From positions 1-64,000 of the forward strand of contig JAYODW010000007.1 of the NCBI GenBank assembly GCA_038116745.1: a DNA stretch of 64,000 bases. Direction: 5' to 3'. Every line of letters begins with the position of its first letter. Within the stretch, counting starts at the first letter, position 1. This document shows, one piece after another, positions 27,112 to 36,773 of this stretch. The notes beneath the pieces were generated by a model, which was not told the DNA's origin, searched no databases, and worked only from the letters and a program-made list of their open reading frames with translations. This stretch comes from JAYODW01 sp038116745. GTDB taxonomy: Bacteria > Pseudomonadota > Gammaproteobacteria > Ga0077536. The translations under genes and the position numbers were made by a program.

Positions 27112-28134
27112 ATGTCCGATCCGATTATTTGGCGCGATGACGCACTTCATCTGCTCGACCAGCGCAAGCTCCCGCGGAGCCTCGAATACGTGTGCTGCAG
27201 GGACGCGGAAGGAGTCGCCAGCGCGATCCGAGCAATGGTCGTTCGCGGGGCCCCGGCCATCGGTATCGCGGCCGCATACGGCGTCGCACTTGCGGCACGC
27301 GAGCGCCTCGCCGTTGGGGGCGGTGGAGTACGGGCGCTGCTGGAAGACATCGCTTTGCTGGAGGCATCCCGCCCGACGGCGGTCAACCTGATGTGGGCGC
27401 TGGCGCGTATGCGGGAACTGGCGATGCTGGCTGAGGGCGGGCTCGAGCTGCGCCTGCTTGAGGCAGCCCGGCAGATCCATGAAGACGACCTCGCCGCCAA
27501 CAGGCGTATGGGCGACTACGGGGCAGCACTAATGGCAGATGGCACCGGCGTGTTGACTCACTGCAACGCAGGTGCCTTGGCAACAGCGGGCTACGGCACC
27601 GCGCTGGGAGTGGTGCGGTCAGCGAGTGCCATGGGGAAACTGGGTGCGGTTTATGCGACAGAGACACGGCCCTGGCTCCAGGGCGCCCGCCTTACCGCGT
27701 GGGAGTTACTGCAGGATGGAATTGCTGTAACGCTGATTGCGGACAGTGCGGCTGCGCATCTGATGAAGCTGGGGCGGGTTCAGTGGTTGGTAACGGGTGC
27801 CGATCGCATTGCCGCCAACGGTGATGCGGCAAATAAGATCGGAACCTATGGGCTGGCGACTCTCGCTCGAGCGCACGGCGTGCGTGTGATGATCGCCGCC
27901 CCGTTGTCCACAATCGATCTGCGCACGGCCAGTGGAGACCAGATCCCTATCGAGCAGCGTGCTGCGGAGGAGCTGACTTCGATCGCGGGTCAGTCAATCG
28001 CTGCGCCTGGCGTTGCGGTGTACAACCCGGTGTTCGACGTCACACCGGCCGCTTTAATTGATGCGCTGGTCACTGAAAAAGGTGTTGTTGAGAAGCCCGA
28101 CCGTAAAGCTCTTGCGGCGCTTTTCAGCGCGTGA
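27112..28134 (+). CDS. mtnA: S-methyl-5-thioribose-1-phosphate isomerase
   Basis: 340 residues. Isomerises methylthioribose-1-phosphate to methylthioribulose-1-phosphate in methionine salvage. Signatures: MVVRGAPAIGIAAAYG near residue 46, the catalytic Cys in THCNAGALATAGYGTALG, TRPWLQGARLTAWEL and the catalytic Asp in VTGADRIAANGD. ATG 27112 gives the usual N-terminus and leaves space for the promoter upstream. Gene order mtaD/mtnA/gyrA is also found in Pseudomonas-type genomes. Confidence 0.95.
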   Translation: MSDPIIWRDDALHLLDQRKLPRSLEYVCCRDAEGVASAIRAMVVRGAPAIGIAAAYGVALAARERLAVGGGGVRALLEDIALLEASRPTAVNLMWALARMRELAMLAEGGLELRLLEAARQIHEDDLAANRRMGDYGAALMADGTGVLTHCNAGALATAGYGTALGVVRSASAMGKLGAVYATETRPWLQGARLTAWELLQDGIAVTLIADSAAAHLMKLGRVQWLVTGADRIAANGDAANKIGTYGLATLARAHGVRVMIAAPLSTIDLRTASGDQIPIEQRAAEELTSIAGQSIAAPGVAVYNPVFDVTPAALIDALVTEKGVVEKPDRKALAALFSA

Positions 28135-28173
28135 GCCGAAGGTGCTGAAAGCATGCATTGGTGCCCCGGATGG

Positions 28174-28182
28174 TGGTATGAT
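28174..28182 (+). promoter_or_regulatory. Possible extended -10 promoter of gyrA
   Basis: TGG-TATGAT (28174-28182) has the TGn extension and a 5/6 match to the -10 consensus. No good -35 was found 17 bp upstream (TGCATT), as is common for extended -10 promoters. The predicted transcript would start near 28189, about 52 nt before the gyrA ATG. Confidence 0.4.
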
Positions 28183-28240
28183 CCGGCAGTCCCGATGACG
28201 GTGACACTCCCTTCCAGATCAATGGGTTAGTTTGCCATCC

Positions 28241-30841
28241 ATGGCTGATTTCGCGCGCCATCTGCAACCTGTAAATATCGAGGACGAGATGCGCCAGTCC
28301 TACATGGATTACGCCATGAGCGTGATCGTGGGGCGGGCGCTGCCCGACGCTCGGGACGGCCTCAAGCCGGTCCATCGCCGCGTGCTGTTTGCCATGCAGG
28401 AAGGCAGCAATACCTGGAACCGCCCGTACGTGAAGTGCGCGCGTGTCGTGGGCGAAGTGATGGGTAAATATCACCCCCACGGCGACAATGCGATCTACGA
28501 CACGCTGGTGCGCATGGCGCAGGATTTTTCACTGCGCTACCCGTTGATTGACGGGCAGGGGAACTTCGGTTCCGTTGACGGCGACGCGCCAGCTGCTATG
28601 CGCTACACGGAATGCCGGTTGGACCGCATTGCCGGCGAGTTGCTGGCCGACATCGACATGGAAACGGTCGATTTTGTCCCGAACTATGACGGCAAAGAGC
28701 ACGAGCCAACCGTGCTGCCTTCGCGGATCCCGAATCTGCTGGTCAATGGTTCGAGCGGTATCGCGGTGGGCATGGCGACGAACATTCCGCCGCACAACCT
28801 GCGCGAGGTCGTCAGCGCCTGTCTGGCCTTGATTGAATCGCCGGACCTGTCGGTCGATGAGCTGATGGCCTACATACCCGGGCCCGATTTTCCTACGTCT
28901 GGAATCATTAACGGCGCCGCTGGAATCCGCGAGGCCTACCGCACAGGACGCGGACGCATCTACGTCCGCGCGCGCGCGGAGATTGAAAATGGTGATTCAG
29001 ATCATCCCAGCATCGTCGTGACCGAACTGCCCTATCAGGTCAACAAGGCGCGCCTGATAGAAAAGATTGCAGAGCTGGTCAAAGAGAAAAAGATCGAGGG
29101 CATCCGGCCCGATGGTCTGCGCGATGAGTCCGATAAGGACGGCATGCGCATCGTTATTGAGCTGAAACGCGGCGAGAGCCCTGAAGTTCTGCTGAATAAC
29201 CTTTATCGTCACACTCAGATGCAGTCAGTGTTCGGGATTAACCACGTGGCGCTGGTTGACGGGCAGCCGCGCACACTGAATCTTCGTGATCTGCTCGACT
29301 GCTTCATGCGCCATCGCCGTGAAGTTGTCACTCGGCGCACTCTGTTTGAATTGCGCAAAGCGCGCGATCGGGCTCACATCCTGGAAGGGCTCGCGGTAGC
29401 GCTCGCGAATATCGATCCCATCATCGATCTCATCCGCTCGTCGCCAACACCTGCAGAAGCACGTGATCGACTGATGGCCCGGGCCTGGACCCCGGGTGTG
29501 GTGCTCTCGATGCTCGAACGTGCTGATGCCAATCGCTCCCGCCCGTTGGATCTGGAGCCCCGCTACGGCGCACAGAGTGACGGCTATTGGTTGTCCGAAC
29601 GACAGGCAAAAGAAATCCTGGAGATGCGCCTGCAGCGCCTCACTGCGCTGGAGCAGGACAAGATCGTTGATGAATATCGCGAAGTGCTGGCACGGATCGA
29701 TGACCTCCTCGATATCCTCGCCCGGCCCGAACGGCTTATGCAGGTCATTCGCGAAGAGCTTGAGGAAGTCAATGCGCAGTACGGCGACGCCCGTCGCACC
29801 GAGATAGTCCAGACGCAGGAGAACCTGTCACTCGAAGACCTCATCTCCGAGGAAGACGTCGTCGTTACTCTGTCGCATGCGGGTTACGCGAAGTCTCAGT
29901 CGCTTGACGTTTATCGGTCGCAGCGACGTGGTGGTAAAGGCAAGACCGCGACCACCATGCGGGACGAGGATTTCGTCGACAAGCTGTTCATCGCCAATAC
30001 ACACGACACGCTCCTGTGCTTCTCAAATCAGGGCAAGGTTTACTGGTTGAAGGTGTACGAGTTGCCGCAGGCGAGCCGCGTCGCGCGCGGGCGGCCGCTG
30101 GTCAACCTGCTGCCCCTGGCCGAGGGCGAACGGGTTACTGCCGTCCTTCCGATTAAAGAGTTTGATCCGGAGCTCTATGTGGTCATGGCGACGACCACAG
30201 GAACGCTGAAGAAAACCTCCCTGGATAATTTCTCGCGGCCGCGTGCGAGCGGGATCATTGCTGTCGATCTGGCCGAGGATGACCATCTTGTCGGTGTTGC
30301 GCTGACGCAGGGCGCGGCTGACATCATGCTCGTCAGCTCGGATGGTAAGGCGATCCGCTTCGCGGAGCAGAATGTGCGTCCTATGGGGCGCAATGCGCGG
30401 GGCGTACGCGGGATCAGGCTTCAGCCGGAGCAGGAAGTCATTGCGTTGATCGTGATCGAAGGAGAAGGCTCCGTTTTACTGGCGTGTGCCAATGGTTACG
30501 GCAAGCGTACGCGCTTCAGTGAGTTCCCGCGTAAGGGGCGCGGAGGGCAAGGGGTCATCGCGATTCAGGCAAACGATCGTAATGGCGCCGTGGTGGGCGC
30601 GGCCTCTGTTGATGACGATGACGAAGTCATGCTGATAAGCGACCGCGGCACGCTCGTGCGCACGCCGGTGAACGGCATTTCGCTGATCGGGCGCAACACG
30701 CAGGGGATCAGGTTAATCGGACTTTCGGATCCGGAAAAACTGGTCGGCATGGGAACGATTGCTGATCTCGGCAGCGACGAGGAAGGGTCTGACAGCGCTG
30801 GAGGCGAAGAGAATTCAGGACAGGGCGAGCCTTCTGTCTGA
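28241..30841 (+). CDS. gyrA: DNA gyrase subunit A
   Basis: 866 residues. With GyrB introduces negative supercoils. The catalytic tyrosine is Y122 (MRYTECRL). The quinolone-determining region reads HPHGDNAIYD with Asn at residue 83 and Asp at 87. The C-terminal beta-pinwheel contains the GyrA box SQRRGGKGKTA near residue 560. The acidic C-terminal tail is short. ATG 28241 (MADFARHLQPVNIEDEM) is preferred to a TTG three codons earlier. It stands between mtnA and pheA. Confidence 0.97.
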   Translation: MADFARHLQPVNIEDEMRQSYMDYAMSVIVGRALPDARDGLKPVHRRVLFAMQEGSNTWNRPYVKCARVVGEVMGKYHPHGDNAIYDTLVRMAQDFSLRYPLIDGQGNFGSVDGDAPAAMRYTECRLDRIAGELLADIDMETVDFVPNYDGKEHEPTVLPSRIPNLLVNGSSGIAVGMATNIPPHNLREVVSACLALIESPDLSVDELMAYIPGPDFPTSGIINGAAGIREAYRTGRGRIYVRARAEIENGDSDHPSIVVTELPYQVNKARLIEKIAELVKEKKIEGIRPDGLRDESDKDGMRIVIELKRGESPEVLLNNLYRHTQMQSVFGINHVALVDGQPRTLNLRDLLDCFMRHRREVVTRRTLFELRKARDRAHILEGLAVALANIDPIIDLIRSSPTPAEARDRLMARAWTPGVVLSMLERADANRSRPLDLEPRYGAQSDGYWLSERQAKEILEMRLQRLTALEQDKIVDEYREVLARIDDLLDILARPERLMQVIREELEEVNAQYGDARRTEIVQTQENLSLEDLISEEDVVVTLSHAGYAKSQSLDVYRSQRRGGKGKTATTMRDEDFVDKLFIANTHDTLLCFSNQGKVYWLKVYELPQASRVARGRPLVNLLPLAEGERVTAVLPIKEFDPELYVVMATTTGTLKKTSLDNFSRPRASGIIAVDLAEDDHLVGVALTQGAADIMLVSSDGKAIRFAEQNVRPMGRNARGVRGIRLQPEQEVIALIVIEGEGSVLLACANGYGKRTRFSEFPRKGRGGQGVIAIQANDRNGAVVGAASVDDDDEVMLISDRGTLVRTPVNGISLIGRNTQGIRLIGLSDPEKLVGMGTIADLGSDEEGSDSAGGEENSGQGEPSV

Positions 30842-30965
30842 CGATTTGCCAGCGCGGTTTATCGATTACTGGTGTGTTCGTACTTACCCTCACCCGAAGT
30901 GCTGCCAGCTGTAAGGTCAGATGGCTTCAGGTTCGCAGAGCATCACTTCCGGAGGGGCACGCGAG

Positions 30966-32051
30966 GTGACTGACGCCAATCGACTCGGAGAACTCCGCGC
31001 CGCAATTGACGCGGTGGACGACGAACTGCTGGTCCTGCTCAATCGACGCGCTGGCCTGACGATCGAAGTCGGAGAGGCCAAACGGCAGGCTGGTGACGAT
31101 GTGTCGTTCTACCGACCTGAACGCGAAGCGCAAATCCTGAGAAGACTGCTTTCGGCTAACGACGGACCGATGCCGGATGAAGCGCTCGCGCGGCTGGTGC
31201 GAGAAATCATTTCCGCATGCCTTTCGCTTGAGAAGCGACTCGCCATTGCCTACCTCGGCCCGCCGGGAACCTTTACCCACGCGGCTGCACTGAAGCATTT
31301 CGGTGGCTCAGCGCGACCGGTGCCGCTGGGGACGATTGTTGATGTATTCCGTCAAGTTGAGAACCGCGGCTGCGATTACGGTGTGGTGCCACTGGAAAAC
31401 TCGGTCGGCGGTTCGATCAACATCACGCTTGATTGCCTGCGCGAGTCGACCCTGAAAATTGTTGGTGAGGTGGTGCTGTCGGTGCACCATCAGCTTTTGA
31501 GTAAGGCGCCTGATCTAGCCGCGGTTGAAAAAGTGTATGCCCACGATCAGGCCCTGGAGCAATGTCGGGACTGGCTGCAGCAACACCTGCCGTCGGTAGA
31601 GCGCATCGCGCTGGCCAGTAATGCCGCCGCGGCGCAAAAAGCCGCCGGCGAACCGACCGCAGCAGCGATTGCCAGCGTTGAGGCAGCGCAGCTCTATTCT
31701 CTGCCCAGTCTGGCCGCGAATATTGAGGACAATCCCCACAACACCACGCGCTTTGCTGTGCTCGGCCGTGAGCTGCCTGGACCCAGCGGTGACGACAGAA
31801 CTTCAGTCATGTTCACCACGGTTAACGAAGCTGGTGCGCTTAACCGACTGCTGACAATTCTGGCGGAGCGCGGAATATCCATGACCCGGATTGAGTCCAG
31901 ACCGCTGAAGACCGGTGGGTGGGACTATCTGTTTTTTGTCGATGTGCAAGGCCATGCAGATGACGATCCGGTTGCCGCTGCGTTAGCGGAAATACGCAGA
32001 CTGGCGGGCGTCTTCAAGGTGCTCGGCAGTTGCCCTCGCGCGCTGCTGTAA
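30966..32051 (+). CDS. pheA: Chorismate mutase/prephenate dehydratase (P-protein)
   Basis: 361 residues. Bifunctional enzyme of phenylalanine synthesis: AroQ-type chorismate mutase at residues 1-90 (helical, LGELRAAIDAVDDELLVLLNRRA), prephenate dehydratase at about 95-275 (YLGPPGTFTHAAAL, then GVVPLENSVGGSIN) and a C-terminal ACT domain for feedback control by Phe (ESRPLKTGGWDYLFFVD). GTG 30966 was chosen since GGAGGGG (30951-30957) lies 8 bases upstream; an ATG at 30921 would add 15 residues. Unlike most gammaproteobacterial clusters, serC is missing before it and hisC after it. Confidence 0.94.
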   Translation: MTDANRLGELRAAIDAVDDELLVLLNRRAGLTIEVGEAKRQAGDDVSFYRPEREAQILRRLLSANDGPMPDEALARLVREIISACLSLEKRLAIAYLGPPGTFTHAAALKHFGGSARPVPLGTIVDVFRQVENRGCDYGVVPLENSVGGSINITLDCLRESTLKIVGEVVLSVHHQLLSKAPDLAAVEKVYAHDQALEQCRDWLQQHLPSVERIALASNAAAAQKAAGEPTAAAIASVEAAQLYSLPSLAANIEDNPHNTTRFAVLGRELPGPSGDDRTSVMFTTVNEAGALNRLLTILAERGISMTRIESRPLKTGGWDYLFFVDVQGHADDDPVAAALAEIRRLAGVFKVLGSCPRALL

Positions 32052-32078
32052 CAATCGAAATCACGAGCAGGACGGACC

Positions 32079-32966
32079 GTGGCTTTTCGCATTGAACGTG
32101 TCGCGATTATCGGCGTCGGCCTGATCGGCGGCTCTCTCGGCATGGCGCTCCGCCGCGCGGACGTTGCTGCGGAGATCGTCGGCGCCGGGCGCAGTGAGGA
32201 AAACCTTCGGGAGGCGTTAGCGCGGGGTTGTGTCGACCGAATATCAGTGTCGGCGAGGGAGGCTGTCGATGATGCGGGGCTCGTCATCATTGCAACCACT
32301 CTGGGTGCGACTGAACGGGTGCTTCGGGAAATTGCGCCTGCGCTCGGGCCGGATGCGGTGCTGACGGACGCCGGGAGTGTCAAAGGCAGCGTCGTAGCGG
32401 CCGCGCGGACCATTCTGGGGAACCGGTTTGGAAACTTTGTGCCCGGCCATCCGATAGCAGGTACGGAACATAGTGGTGCGGCAGCTGCTTTTGCGGAGCT
32501 TTATGAAAATCACCGCGTTGTTCTGACGCCGCTGGCTGAAACAAGCGCTTCGGCAGTGCATACAGTACGGATGATGTGGGAAACCGTCGGTGCGCAGGTC
32601 TGCGAGATGCCGGTCGAACGGCACGATGCCGTGCTGGCGGCAACCTCGCATCTGCCGCACATGCTGGCTTTCAGCCTGATGGAGGCGCTGGATCGCCGGG
32701 CCGACGCGGAAACGGTTTTCGATTTCGCGGCGGGCGGTTTCCGGGATTTTTCCAGGATTGCGTCGAGCAACCCGGAAATGTGGAGCGATATTGCCTTGGC
32801 CAACAAAGCGGCGCTGTTGGAGGCATGCAGCGCTTTCGAAACGCAGTTCTCCCTTCTGCAGGAAGCTCTTGCCGCAGAGGATCAGGCGGCCCTCAGGGCG
32901 ATGTTTTTGCGCGCCAAGCTAGCCCGGGACAACTGTGTCGTGCCCGAATCGAATGTCGAGTCCTGA
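32079..32966 (+). CDS. tyrA: Prephenate dehydrogenase (TyrA family)
   Basis: 295 residues, monofunctional TyrA without fused chorismate mutase or AroA. The NAD-binding fold opens with IIGVGLIGGSLGMALRR. The core has DAGSVKGS and GHPIAGTEHSGAAA, which carry conserved substrate-site residues, and the ATSHLPHMLAF helix motif. It makes 4-hydroxyphenylpyruvate (or tyrosine from arogenate) on the tyrosine branch. GTG start at 32079, 27 bp after pheA. It overlaps the following aroA gene by 14 bp. Confidence 0.92.
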   Translation: MAFRIERVAIIGVGLIGGSLGMALRRADVAAEIVGAGRSEENLREALARGCVDRISVSAREAVDDAGLVIIATTLGATERVLREIAPALGPDAVLTDAGSVKGSVVAAARTILGNRFGNFVPGHPIAGTEHSGAAAAFAELYENHRVVLTPLAETSASAVHTVRMMWETVGAQVCEMPVERHDAVLAATSHLPHMLAFSLMEALDRRADAETVFDFAAGGFRDFSRIASSNPEMWSDIALANKAALLEACSAFETQFSLLQEALAAEDQAALRAMFLRAKLARDNCVVPESNVES

Positions 32967-34257
32967 CGTACTAATCGTTGCCCCGGGGGGCTGCTTGACT
33001 GGCGCCCTGCAGGTCCCTGGCGATAAATCGATCTCCCACAGAGCCGTCATGCTGAGCGCTCTGGCTGACGGACGCTCCGAAATCACGGGTTGCCTCATGG
33101 GAGAGGACGTTCTTTCGACGATGAACGCATTCCGCAGCCTGGGCGTGACGATCAAAGAGACGGCGCCCGGTGTACTTGCCGTGGAGGGCGTTGGCGTTGA
33201 TGGCCTTCTGTGCCCCCAGAAAGAGCTCGACCTCGGAAATTCAGGGACTTCCATGCGGCTCATGTGCGGCATTCTCGCAGGAGCCGGCATCGGTGCCACC
33301 CTGACCGGCGATGCATCCCTGAGCAGGCGCCCGATGCGACGCGTGATAAGGCCAATTGAGCAGATGGGGGGACGCATAGAATCCAGCAGCGGCACGCCGC
33401 CGCTGCACCTGAAACCCGTCGCACGACTGCACGCCATCGATTACGCACTTCCCGTCGCGAGTGCGCAGGTGAAATCTGCGGTGCTCTTGGCGGGATTGTT
33501 TGCCGATGGCACCACATGTGTGCGGGAATCGGTTGCCACGAGGGATCATACGGAGCGCATGCTGGGTAGTTTCGGGGTCAAGATCGAGAGTGGTGACGGC
33601 TGGTGCGCGATCCGAGGGCGGCAGCGACTTGAAGCAGTAAACCTGCGGGTGCCCTCGGACATCTCTTCTGCAGCTTTCTTCCTGGTCGGAGCGAGCTTCA
33701 GCGCAGGCAGTGAGCTGCAGATAAAACAGGTGGGTGTTAATCCGACGAGGACCGGCGTTCTGGAAATTCTGCGCGCGATGGGAGCGCGGATCGAAGTCAC
33801 TCGCGAAGGCTTCTGCGGCACCGAGCCGGTTGCGGACCTTATCGTTGGCGCTGGCCAGCTGCGTGGGATTGACATCCCGAGCAGTCTGGTGCCGTCTGCG
33901 ATTGATGAGTTCCCGGCCCTTTTTGTCGCAGCTGCCGGCGCCGAGGGCGTCACCCGACTGCGCGGTGCAGAGGAGCTGCGGCACAAAGAATCCGATCGCA
34001 TCGCCGTGATGGCTGAGGGATTGGGAGCGCTCGGCATTGAATGCAGGGTGCTACCGGACGGTATCGAGATCCGCGGCGGGAGTCTGCAGGGTGGTCGGGT
34101 GAACGCGCAGGGTGATCATCGTGTTGCAATGGCCTTCGCCATCGCGGCACTGCGAGCAAAGGGGCCCGTCACGATAGATAACGCGGCTGCGATAGCGACG
34201 TCCTTCCCCGGTTTCGCGGAGTTGGCGCGGGAGGTAGGGTTGCGGATCGGCTCATGA
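32953..34257 (+). CDS. aroA: 3-phosphoshikimate 1-carboxyvinyltransferase (EPSP synthase)
   Basis: 434 residues. Sixth shikimate step: shikimate-3-phosphate plus PEP to EPSP. N-terminal VPGDKSISHRAVMLSALADG and LGNSGTSMRLMCGIL signatures are present, with the catalytic Asp/Glu/Lys in IDEFPALFVAAA and ELRHKESDRI. The LGNSGTSMR loop has Gly-Thr-Ser-Met rather than the GTAMR of class I enzymes, so it looks like the class II (Pseudomonas/Agrobacterium CP4-like) type. ATG 32953 overlaps tyrA; GTG 32935 is an alternative. Its stop overlaps the cmk start (ATGA). Confidence 0.95.
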   Translation: MSSPDVLIVAPGGCLTGALQVPGDKSISHRAVMLSALADGRSEITGCLMGEDVLSTMNAFRSLGVTIKETAPGVLAVEGVGVDGLLCPQKELDLGNSGTSMRLMCGILAGAGIGATLTGDASLSRRPMRRVIRPIEQMGGRIESSSGTPPLHLKPVARLHAIDYALPVASAQVKSAVLLAGLFADGTTCVRESVATRDHTERMLGSFGVKIESGDGWCAIRGRQRLEAVNLRVPSDISSAAFFLVGASFSAGSELQIKQVGVNPTRTGVLEILRAMGARIEVTREGFCGTEPVADLIVGAGQLRGIDIPSSLVPSAIDEFPALFVAAAGAEGVTRLRGAEELRHKESDRIAVMAEGLGALGIECRVLPDGIEIRGGSLQGGRVNAQGDHRVAMAFAIAALRAKGPVTIDNAAAIATSFPGFAELAREVGLRIGS

Positions 34258-34940
34258 GCGCGGAGGTCATCACCATCGATGGGCCCAGTGGTACTGGCAA
34301 AGGTACCGTTTCGCGACGCCTGCAGACCTGGCTGGCGTGGCATTTGCTGGACTCAGGCGCGCTCTACCGGGTTGTGGGACTGATAGCCGTTGACCAGCGG
34401 GTTGGGCTCTCAGACGAAACCGCGCTTGCGAGAGTGGCGCGAACGCTGGATGTCGTATTTGAGCAGGCTCACGACGAGACTCGGGTGATAGTGGGTGGTC
34501 GTGATGTGAGTGCTGAGATCCGGACTGAGGACATGGGAGCCGTTGCGTCGCGGGTTGCAGCTTTTGCAAAAGTGAGAGAAGCCCTTCTTCAGCGCCAGCG
34601 GGATTTCCAGCAGCCGCCCGGACTGGTAGCCGACGGGCGGGATATGGGGACGGTTGTTTTTCCTCATGCTGAGCTCAAGATTTTTCTTACCGCGAGCGCC
34701 GACGAGCGGGCCCAAAGACGTCATAAACAGTTGATAGAAAAAGGGATCAGTGTTAGCCTCGCGCAGCTTTCGGGGGACATCGCTGAACGCGACAGACGCG
34801 ACGCTGAGCGCGCAGTCTCCCCGCTTAAGCCCGCAGATGACGCCGTTCTCCTCGATACCTCTACGCTTAACGCACTCGAAGTCGAGAAGGTAGTGAGAAA
34901 TCTCGTCTGCGAACGTGGTCTGGCCCGGACTGCCTCTTGA
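34254..34940 (+). CDS. cmk: Cytidylate kinase
   Basis: 228 residues. Phosphorylates CMP and dCMP. The P-loop IDGPSGTGKGTVSRRL is at residues 7-22; the NMP-binding insert contains LDSGALYRVVGL, and the catalytic core has VADGRDMGTVVFP and the LID-like RDRRDAERAVSPLKPADDA segment. ATG 34254 overlaps the aroA stop by 4 bp. The aroA-cmk-rpsA-ihfB order is conserved in gammaproteobacteria. Confidence 0.95.
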   Translation: MSAEVITIDGPSGTGKGTVSRRLQTWLAWHLLDSGALYRVVGLIAVDQRVGLSDETALARVARTLDVVFEQAHDETRVIVGGRDVSAEIRTEDMGAVASRVAAFAKVREALLQRQRDFQQPPGLVADGRDMGTVVFPHAELKIFLTASADERAQRRHKQLIEKGISVSLAQLSGDIAERDRRDAERAVSPLKPADDAVLLDTSTLNALEVEKVVRNLVCERGLARTAS

Positions 34941-35054
34941 GATCCTTCCGCGGTCCGATCGTTTTATTCACTCAAAACTTGGGAGCTTGAAACGTCTGCA
35001 CAGTGCACCGCTGATGTATGAATCGCGGTAGCGCAGGCATTTCAAACATTAACT

Positions 35055-36725
35055 ATGGCGGAAAGCTTCGCAGAACTATTCGAACAGAGTCAGATCGAGG
35101 CGCGCATGCGCCCAGGTACGATTGTTAAAGGCATGATCGTAGAGATCGGCGCTGACTACGTCGTTGTCAACGCTGGATTGAAATCTGAAGGCATCATCCC
35201 GACCGACCAGTTCCGCGATCAGGGCGGCGCACTGGATATCAATGTCGGCGATCTGATTGATGTCGCTCTGGATGCGGTAGAAGACGGTTACGGAGAGACC
35301 AAACTCTCACGAGAGAAAGCGAAGCGCGCTAAGGCCTGGGAAGAACTCGAAGAGGCCTGTGAGGGTAATGTCACGGTCACCGGGATTATCAGTGACAAGG
35401 TCAAAGGTGGCTTCACGATCGATCTCAATAGTATTCGAGCGTTCCTGCCGGGCTCTCTGGTCGATGTACGCCCTGTGCGGGACACCAGTTACCTCGAGGG
35501 CAAGCCGCTCGAGTTCAAGGTGATCAAGGTCGATCGCAAGCGCAACAACGTAGTGGTCTCCAGGCGCGCGGTTGTTGAGAGTGAGAATTCAGCCGAGCGC
35601 GAGGCGCTGCTCGACGGCCTGAACGAAGGCGCCGTGCTCAAGGGGCTGGTTAAAAATCTGACCGACTACGGTGCGTTTGTAGATCTTGGAGGCATCGATG
35701 GTCTGCTGCATATCACCGACATGGCCTGGAAACGTGTCAAGCATCCCTCGGAAGTGGTCAACATCGGCGATGAGCTGGACGTCAAAGTGCTGAAATTCGA
35801 CCGCGACCGGCAGCGCGTATCGCTGGGTCTGAAGCAGCTCGGAGATGATCCCTGGGTCGACATTTCACGCCGCTACCCGGAGCACTCCCGCTTGTTCGGC
35901 AAAGTATCCAACATCGCCGATTACGGCTGCTTTGTGGAGATAGAAGAGGGTGTCGAAGGCTTGGTGCATGTATCCGAAATGGACTGGACCAACCGCAATG
36001 TCCATCCCTCCAAGGTGGTCCATTTGGGCGAAGAGGTCGAGGTCATGGTCCTGGACATCGACGAGGAGCGCCGGCGCATTTCCCTCGGCATGAAGCAGTG
36101 CCGTTCAAATCCTTGGGAAGAATTCGCAGCAACCCACAATAAAAATGACCGGGTCGTCGGGCGCATCAAATCGATAACCGATTTCGGGATTTTTATAGGC
36201 CTCGACGGCGGAATCGACGGGTTGGTTCATTTGTCCGACCTGTCCTGGGATCTGCCCGGAGAGGAAATGGTCCGCAACTACAAGAAGGGCGATGAGCTGG
36301 AGACAGTCGTGCTCGCTGTGGATGCTGATCGCGAAAGAATTTCGCTCGGTGTCAAACAGCTCGCACAGGATCCGTTTTCGACCTTCCTTGCTCAGAATCC
36401 GAAAGGCACGCGAGTGTCGGGTGTCGCTACCATGGTAGACGCGAAGAGCGTCACGCTTGAACTGGTCGAAGGCGTGGAGGGCGTAATGCGCGCCTCTGAG
36501 CTCTCGATCGATCCGGTGGATGACGCGCGGAAACTGGTGAAAGAGGGAGAAACTGTTGAGGCGCTCGTAGTTGGCGTAGACCGTAAGCGCCGCGTGGTGA
36601 ACCTTTCCGTTCGCGCGCGCGAGAGTGAGGAAGAGGCGGCTGCTCTGCAGGAGTACGGTGTAGAGCGTGACGGAGGACGCACTACACTCGGCGACCTGCT
36701 CAAAGAGCAGCTGGACGCGCAATAA
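35055..36725 (+). CDS. rpsA: 30S ribosomal protein S1
   Basis: 556 residues, close to E. coli S1 (557), with six S1 (OB-fold) repeats: roughly residues 20-90, 105-175, 190-260, 275-345, 360-435 and 445-520. Repeats 3-6 show the typical ...GAFVDLGGIDGLLHITDMAW..., ...GCFVEIEEGVEGLVHVSEMDW pattern. S1 unfolds mRNA leaders for translation initiation and normally regulates its own mRNA. A 114-bp gap follows cmk and probably holds its leader. No strong promoter was recognised there. Confidence 0.97.
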   Translation: MAESFAELFEQSQIEARMRPGTIVKGMIVEIGADYVVVNAGLKSEGIIPTDQFRDQGGALDINVGDLIDVALDAVEDGYGETKLSREKAKRAKAWEELEEACEGNVTVTGIISDKVKGGFTIDLNSIRAFLPGSLVDVRPVRDTSYLEGKPLEFKVIKVDRKRNNVVVSRRAVVESENSAEREALLDGLNEGAVLKGLVKNLTDYGAFVDLGGIDGLLHITDMAWKRVKHPSEVVNIGDELDVKVLKFDRDRQRVSLGLKQLGDDPWVDISRRYPEHSRLFGKVSNIADYGCFVEIEEGVEGLVHVSEMDWTNRNVHPSKVVHLGEEVEVMVLDIDEERRRISLGMKQCRSNPWEEFAATHNKNDRVVGRIKSITDFGIFIGLDGGIDGLVHLSDLSWDLPGEEMVRNYKKGDELETVVLAVDADRERISLGVKQLAQDPFSTFLAQNPKGTRVSGVATMVDAKSVTLELVEGVEGVMRASELSIDPVDDARKLVKEGETVEALVVGVDRKRRVVNLSVRARESEEEAAALQEYGVERDGGRTTLGDLLKEQLDAQ

Positions 36726-36773
36726 GCGCTCAGGAGAGATCTGGCAGAACTCGATGATCCGCGGAACATACTG

